In this document: piece after piece, positions 5,925 to 8,145 of the stretch | How positions within the stretch are numbered: position 1 is the first letter of the stretch | Layout: every line of letters starts with the position of its first letter | NCBI GenBank assembly: GCA_944372715.1 | Contig: CALVZZ010000085.1 | Location: 1-8,145 of the forward strand | DNA: 8,145 nt | DNA from: an uncultured Clostridia bacterium | GTDB taxonomy: Bacteria > Bacillota > Clostridia > Christensenellales > UBA1242 | Direction of reading: 5' to 3' | Program-made: the position numbers and the translations under genes | Notes under the pieces: model-generated | The model's input: only the letters and a program-made list of their open reading frames with translations | Databases searched by the model: none | What the model was told of the DNA's origin: nothing

Positions 5925-7328
5925 ATGAAGTTGAAATTTAGAACAAAACTTGCTTATGGAGTCGGCAATCTGGGCTATGGTACAATGGCTCAGACTGTCG
6001 GCAATTTTATTATGTTTTTTGGGACAAGTATAATGGGCTTGCCGGGAACATTAGTTGGAATTGCAATTGCTCTAAGTGTTTTTTGGGACGGAATTTCAGA
6101 TCCTATCATAGGCTATTTTTCTGATAGACATCATTCAAAAGTTTTTGGGAAAAGGCTTGGTTATATGTTCGTTGGAACATTTGGTATGGCAATTTTTAAT
6201 TTGTTATTATGGATAATACCAATTGATCTTAGTATTTCTTTAAAATTTTGTTGGCTTTTGGTAAGTTTGCTTGCAATTGAAACATTTAATACTTTGTTCG
6301 CAACACCTTATGTGGCATTGGGTATAGATATAGCGCCAGATTATAATGAGCAATCATCAGTACAAGGTTTTAAAACTACATTTTTCATCTTAGGTATGAT
6401 AATGCCAAGTATATTAATGTTTATTTTTATGCCAAGTGGAGAAAATGGACAGGGGCAATTTAATCAATTTGCATACATAAATATTGCATATTTTACATCA
6501 GCACTATGTTTAATTGCTGGATTTATTTGTATATTAGGAACAATAAAAACAGTACAATCACTGCAAACTTCTTCTAAAAGAAAGAGAAAAGAAAAAAATT
6601 TTTTCTTTAAAATTTTTGTTTTGTTTTTTGCAAGTTTAAAAAAGAAAAATTATGGAAGTTTAATTATAGGTTATTCTGTTGCATTAATTTCTGCTGCATT
6701 TTTAACAAGTGTTGGAATGCATTTATTTACTTATTCGTATCACTTTGGTAGCAGTGAAATTTCATTGCTTATGAGTTTTTTATTTATATCTGCTATTCTC
6801 TCACAGCCATTTTGGATTTACTTATCTAATAGAATAGATAAAAAGCCTGCTTTAAATATATCTCTTGTGGTGATACTTATAGGAATTGCTTTAACAGGAC
6901 TTACATTTATATTTAGAAATATGTTAGAGCAAAACATATTGTTTTGGCTAGTCGCACCTTGCATTGTTTTTTGTGGTTTTGGTACGGGAGCACTTTATTC
7001 TTTGCCAATTTCAATGTATGCAGATGTTATTACAATGGATAAAATTAAAACAGGGGAGGATAATACAGCAATTTATAGTGGTTTTATGACACTTGCTTTC
7101 AATATAGCAAATTGTCTTTCTCTATTAATTATAGGTGTTCTTCTAGACTTGATTAAATTTGATCCCAAACAACCTGTTCAGGCATTAAGTGTTCAAAATT
7201 GGCTTGGTATAATTGTTTTCTTTGGTTGCGCTTTATCAATAAGTCTTGCAATGCTTATCTTTTCAAATTATAAATTAAAAAGGTCAGATGTTTTAAAAGC
7301 AAAAATGAAAGATGATAACAAAAATTAG
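5925..7328 (+). CDS. GPH-family (MelB-like) MFS sugar or solute:cation symporter
   Basis: The 467-residue polytopic protein has about twelve hydrophobic segments (about 11-36, 42-64, 78-100, 107-133, 150-170, 183-206, 245-270, 278-298, 309-330, 338-365, 383-408, 424-447) and a basic central loop (KRKRKEK). The opening KLAYGVGNLGYG and the helix II motif FWDGISDPIIGYFSDR belong to the glycoside-pentoside-hexuronide:cation symporter family. D55 and D59 match the cation-site aspartates of MelB; MelB Asn58 is Ser here. The MelB sugar-binding Asp19 is Gly and the helix XI Lys377 position is Asn393, so melibiose is unlikely and the substrate is unknown. The gene starts 43 nt after the MurF-like gene with promoter-like boxes and no Shine-Dalgarno, so it is probably transcribed independently. 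No intrinsic terminator is evident before the rRNA promoter. Confidence 0.85.
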   Translation: MKLKFRTKLAYGVGNLGYGTMAQTVGNFIMFFGTSIMGLPGTLVGIAIALSVFWDGISDPIIGYFSDRHHSKVFGKRLGYMFVGTFGMAIFNLLLWIIPIDLSISLKFCWLLVSLLAIETFNTLFATPYVALGIDIAPDYNEQSSVQGFKTTFFILGMIMPSILMFIFMPSGENGQGQFNQFAYINIAYFTSALCLIAGFICILGTIKTVQSLQTSSKRKRKEKNFFFKIFVLFFASLKKKNYGSLIIGYSVALISAAFLTSVGMHLFTYSYHFGSSEISLLMSFLFISAILSQPFWIYLSNRIDKKPALNISLVVILIGIALTGLTFIFRNMLEQNILFWLVAPCIVFCGFGTGALYSLPISMYADVITMDKIKTGEDNTAIYSGFMTLAFNIANCLSLLIIGVLLDLIKFDPKQPVQALSVQNWLGIIVFFGCALSISLAMLIFSNYKLKRSDVLKAKMKDDNKN

Positions 7329-7483
7329 AAAAATGCATACAATTATATATAGGTATTCAAAAATTTCAAGAAAAAAATAAAAAATTTTTATTGCTAAATT
7401 TGTCTAATTATTGACTATTTTGTTATATAAAGATAACTAACCAAAAAAAACTAAAAAAAAATAAAATTTTTTTGTAAAAACTG
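7329..7483. other. AT-rich intergenic region before the rRNA promoter
   Basis: This stretch holds no open reading frame of note. It contains an A/T-only inverted repeat (7359-7366 with 7382-7389, 15-nt loop), a candidate upstream promoter at 7411 and long A-tracts at 7443-7475. The A-tracts sit directly before the -35 box of the rrn promoter, where an UP element would be expected. No GC-rich terminator for the MFS gene is seen. Confidence 0.6.
7411..7439 (+). promoter_or_regulatory. Possible upstream rRNA promoter (P1)
   Basis: TTGACT (7411-7416) is a five-of-six -35 match. The -10 is poor: TAACTA (7434-7439) at 17 bp or GATAAC (7432-7437) at 15 bp. Its distance of 73 bp from the strong promoter's -35 box fits tandem rrn promoters. 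Confidence 0.3.
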
Positions 7484-7512
7484 TTGACAGGTTAAATTTG
7501 TTATGCTAGAAT
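7484..7512 (+). promoter_or_regulatory. Strong rRNA operon promoter (P2)
   Basis: A perfect -35 box TTGACA (7484-7489), a 17-bp spacer and TAGAAT (7507-7512), with an extended -10 TGC just in front (7504-7506), preceded by long A-tracts that could act as an UP element. Transcription should start near 7517-7520, about 190 nt upstream of mature 16S. This is the best promoter in the window and fits a highly expressed rrn operon. Confidence 0.85.
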
Positions 7513-7542
7513 ACCCAAGCACAGTTAATAAGACTTGTGCAA

Positions 7543-7560
7543 GAACATTGAAAATTGAAT
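7543..7560 (+). promoter_or_regulatory. boxA-like rRNA antitermination sequence
   Basis: GAACATTGAAAATTGAAT resembles the boxA core of Firmicute rrn leaders (about TCTTTGAAAACT) and lies about 25 nt after the predicted transcription start. In characterised systems NusB/NusE bind this element to suppress termination in rRNA. Identified by resemblance and position only. Confidence 0.5.
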
Positions 7561-7590
7561 AGAAAAGAAAAGGTTATTAAAAAGCGATTA

Positions 7591-7633
7591 GTACGAATTA
7601 AAACCCGTTAATCGAAAGATTAACAGAACGTAC
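7591..7633 (+). other. rRNA leader stem-loop with GAAA tetraloop
   Basis: GTTAATC (7607-7613) pairs perfectly with GATTAAC (7618-7624) around a GAAA tetraloop. An outer 5-bp helix GTACG/CGTAC (7591-7595 with 7629-7633) closes it across an asymmetric internal loop (11 and 4 nt). The GNRA loop closed by a C-G pair suggests a selected RNA structure, probably part of precursor 16S folding or processing. Confidence 0.6.
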
Positions 7634-7634
7634 A

Positions 7635-7662
7635 AATAACTCTTTTAGTCAGAAAAGTTATT
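7635..7662 (+). other. rRNA leader stem-loop 2
   Basis: AATAACT (7635-7641) pairs with AGTTATT (7656-7662). After a bulged C the helix continues with TTT/AAA, leaving a loop of about seven bases. GTAC at 7630-7633 and 7665-7668 could extend it, in competition with the outer helix of the preceding stem-loop. Confidence 0.5.
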
Positions 7663-7687
7663 GAGTACAGATTTAAATTTTAACTTC

Positions 7688-7704
7688 AAATCACTTTGTG
7701 ATTT
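7688..7704 (+). other. rRNA leader stem-loop 3, next to the 16S 5' end
   Basis: AAATCAC (7688-7694) pairs perfectly with GTGATTT (7698-7704) around a TTT loop, ending about five bases before the mature 16S start. It may guide 5' maturation. The 16S-23S spacer that would form the long processing stem is outside the window. Confidence 0.5.
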
Positions 7705-7709
7705 ATATA

Positions 7710-8145
7710 GAACGTTAGAGTTTGATCCTGGCTCAGGACGAACGCTGGCGGCGTGCTTAAAACATGCAAGTCGAACGGTACCAAGGAGAGCTTGCTCTCT
7801 GGAAGTATAGTGGCGGACGGGTGAGTAACGCGTGAACAACCTGCCATTCACTGGGGAATAACACTTAGAAATAGGTGCTAATACCGCATATGACCACAGC
7901 TCGGCATCGAGTAGGGGTAAAAGGAGCAATTCGGTGATTGAGGGGTTTGCGTCTCATTAGCTAGTTGGTAAGGGTAACGGCCTACCAAGGCAACGATGAG
8001 TAGCCGATCTGAGAGGATGAACGGCCACACTGGAACTGAGATACGGTCCAGACTCCTACGGGAGGCAGCAGTTAGGAATATTGGGCAATGGAGGAAACTC
8101 TGACCCAGCAACGCCGCGTGAAGGAAGAAGGTTTTCGGATTGTAA
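7710..8145 (+). rRNA. rrs: 16S ribosomal RNA (5' part, runs off the window)
   Basis: The universal 5' segment AGAGTTTGATCCTGGCTCAG is intact at 7717-7736; counting back from E. coli position 8 puts the mature 5' end at about 7710. Further landmarks are ATGCAAGTCGAACGG, GGCGGACGGGTGAGTAACGC, AATACCGCAT, the GGTCCAGACTCCTACGGG block and the GCCGCGTGAAGGAAGAAGG region. About 436 nt of roughly 1,500 are present, ending near E. coli position 430. Helices look sound: GGAGAGC/GCTCTCT in helix 6, and in the 370-390 region the E. coli GCA/TGC pair is replaced by GGG/CCC, a compensatory change. The text is low-GC Firmicute in character, but I cannot place it precisely. Confidence 0.97.

Noticed and set aside
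7359..7389. A/T inverted repeat as the terminator of the MFS gene
   Set aside because: Eight A/T pairs around a 15-nt loop are too weak for a normal intrinsic terminator, although a T-run is part of the stem.
7561..7606. Leader sequence as a fragment of 23S or 5S rRNA
   Set aside because: The short resemblance (AAAGCGATTAG) is not backed by any longer conserved rRNA segment; it is ordinary rrn leader.
7645..7929. Minus-strand open reading frame across the rRNA leader and 16S start
   Set aside because: It lies antisense to a clear 16S gene and its leader hairpins; such frames are common in rRNA and the translation shows no recognisable domain.
7878..8111. Minus-strand open reading frame inside 16S
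   Set aside because: Fully antisense to conserved rRNA, so an artefact of rRNA base composition.

Overview
The window is AT-rich (about 30% GC by eye in the protein-coding part). Every gene I can support lies on the plus strand, co-oriented with an rRNA operon whose 16S gene starts near the right edge. The strong Shine-Dalgarno sites (AGGGA, AGGGGG), the rrn promoter and boxA-like leader, the TsaE/TsaB/RimI protein set and the 16S text point to a low-GC Firmicute. An uncultured Clostridia-like (perhaps Christensenellales-type) gut lineage is my best guess, but the placement is an inference and no tree was run.

Layout. 1-137: the C-terminal rubredoxin-like domain of a rubrerythrin-type protein. 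178-3493: a compact run of a PAP2-family membrane phosphatase, a divergent pyrimidine-nucleoside phosphorylase, TsaE, and an in-frame TsaB-RimI fusion, with a 44-nt overlap, a 13-nt gap and a 4-nt ATGA overlap. This looks like one transcription unit. 3526-5881: an alpha/beta hydrolase followed after one base by a membrane-anchored MurF-like ligase, evidently translationally coupled. 5925-7328: a GPH-family (MelB-like) MFS transporter, apparently with its own promoter. 7329-7709: an intergenic and leader region with a very good rrn promoter (TTGACA, 17 bp, TAGAAT), an A-tract upstream of it, a boxA-like antitermination sequence and three leader hairpins. 7710-8145: the first ~436 nt of 16S rRNA.

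How the genes fit together. TsaE and TsaB serve the t6A37 tRNA modification pathway, and RimI acetylates the N-terminus of ribosomal protein S18. Their usual partner TsaD is not in the window. PAP2 and the MurF-like protein point to the envelope: lipid-carrier phosphate recycling and an amide-ligase step. The nucleoside phosphorylase is a salvage enzyme that appears to ride in the same operon.

Most worth following up: (a) the MurF-like enzyme has lost the usual UDP-substrate-binding N-terminal domain and carries five membrane segments in its place, which suggests a lipid-linked rather than soluble substrate, and it is coupled to a hydrolase; (b) the nucleoside phosphorylase keeps its catalytic residues but has a degraded family signature and a shortened C-terminal loop; (c) the three genes that follow intergenic gaps lack a Shine-Dalgarno and have -10-like boxes just upstream of the start codon, while the genes inside operons have strong ones. 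I see no mobile elements, CRISPR arrays or tRNAs.
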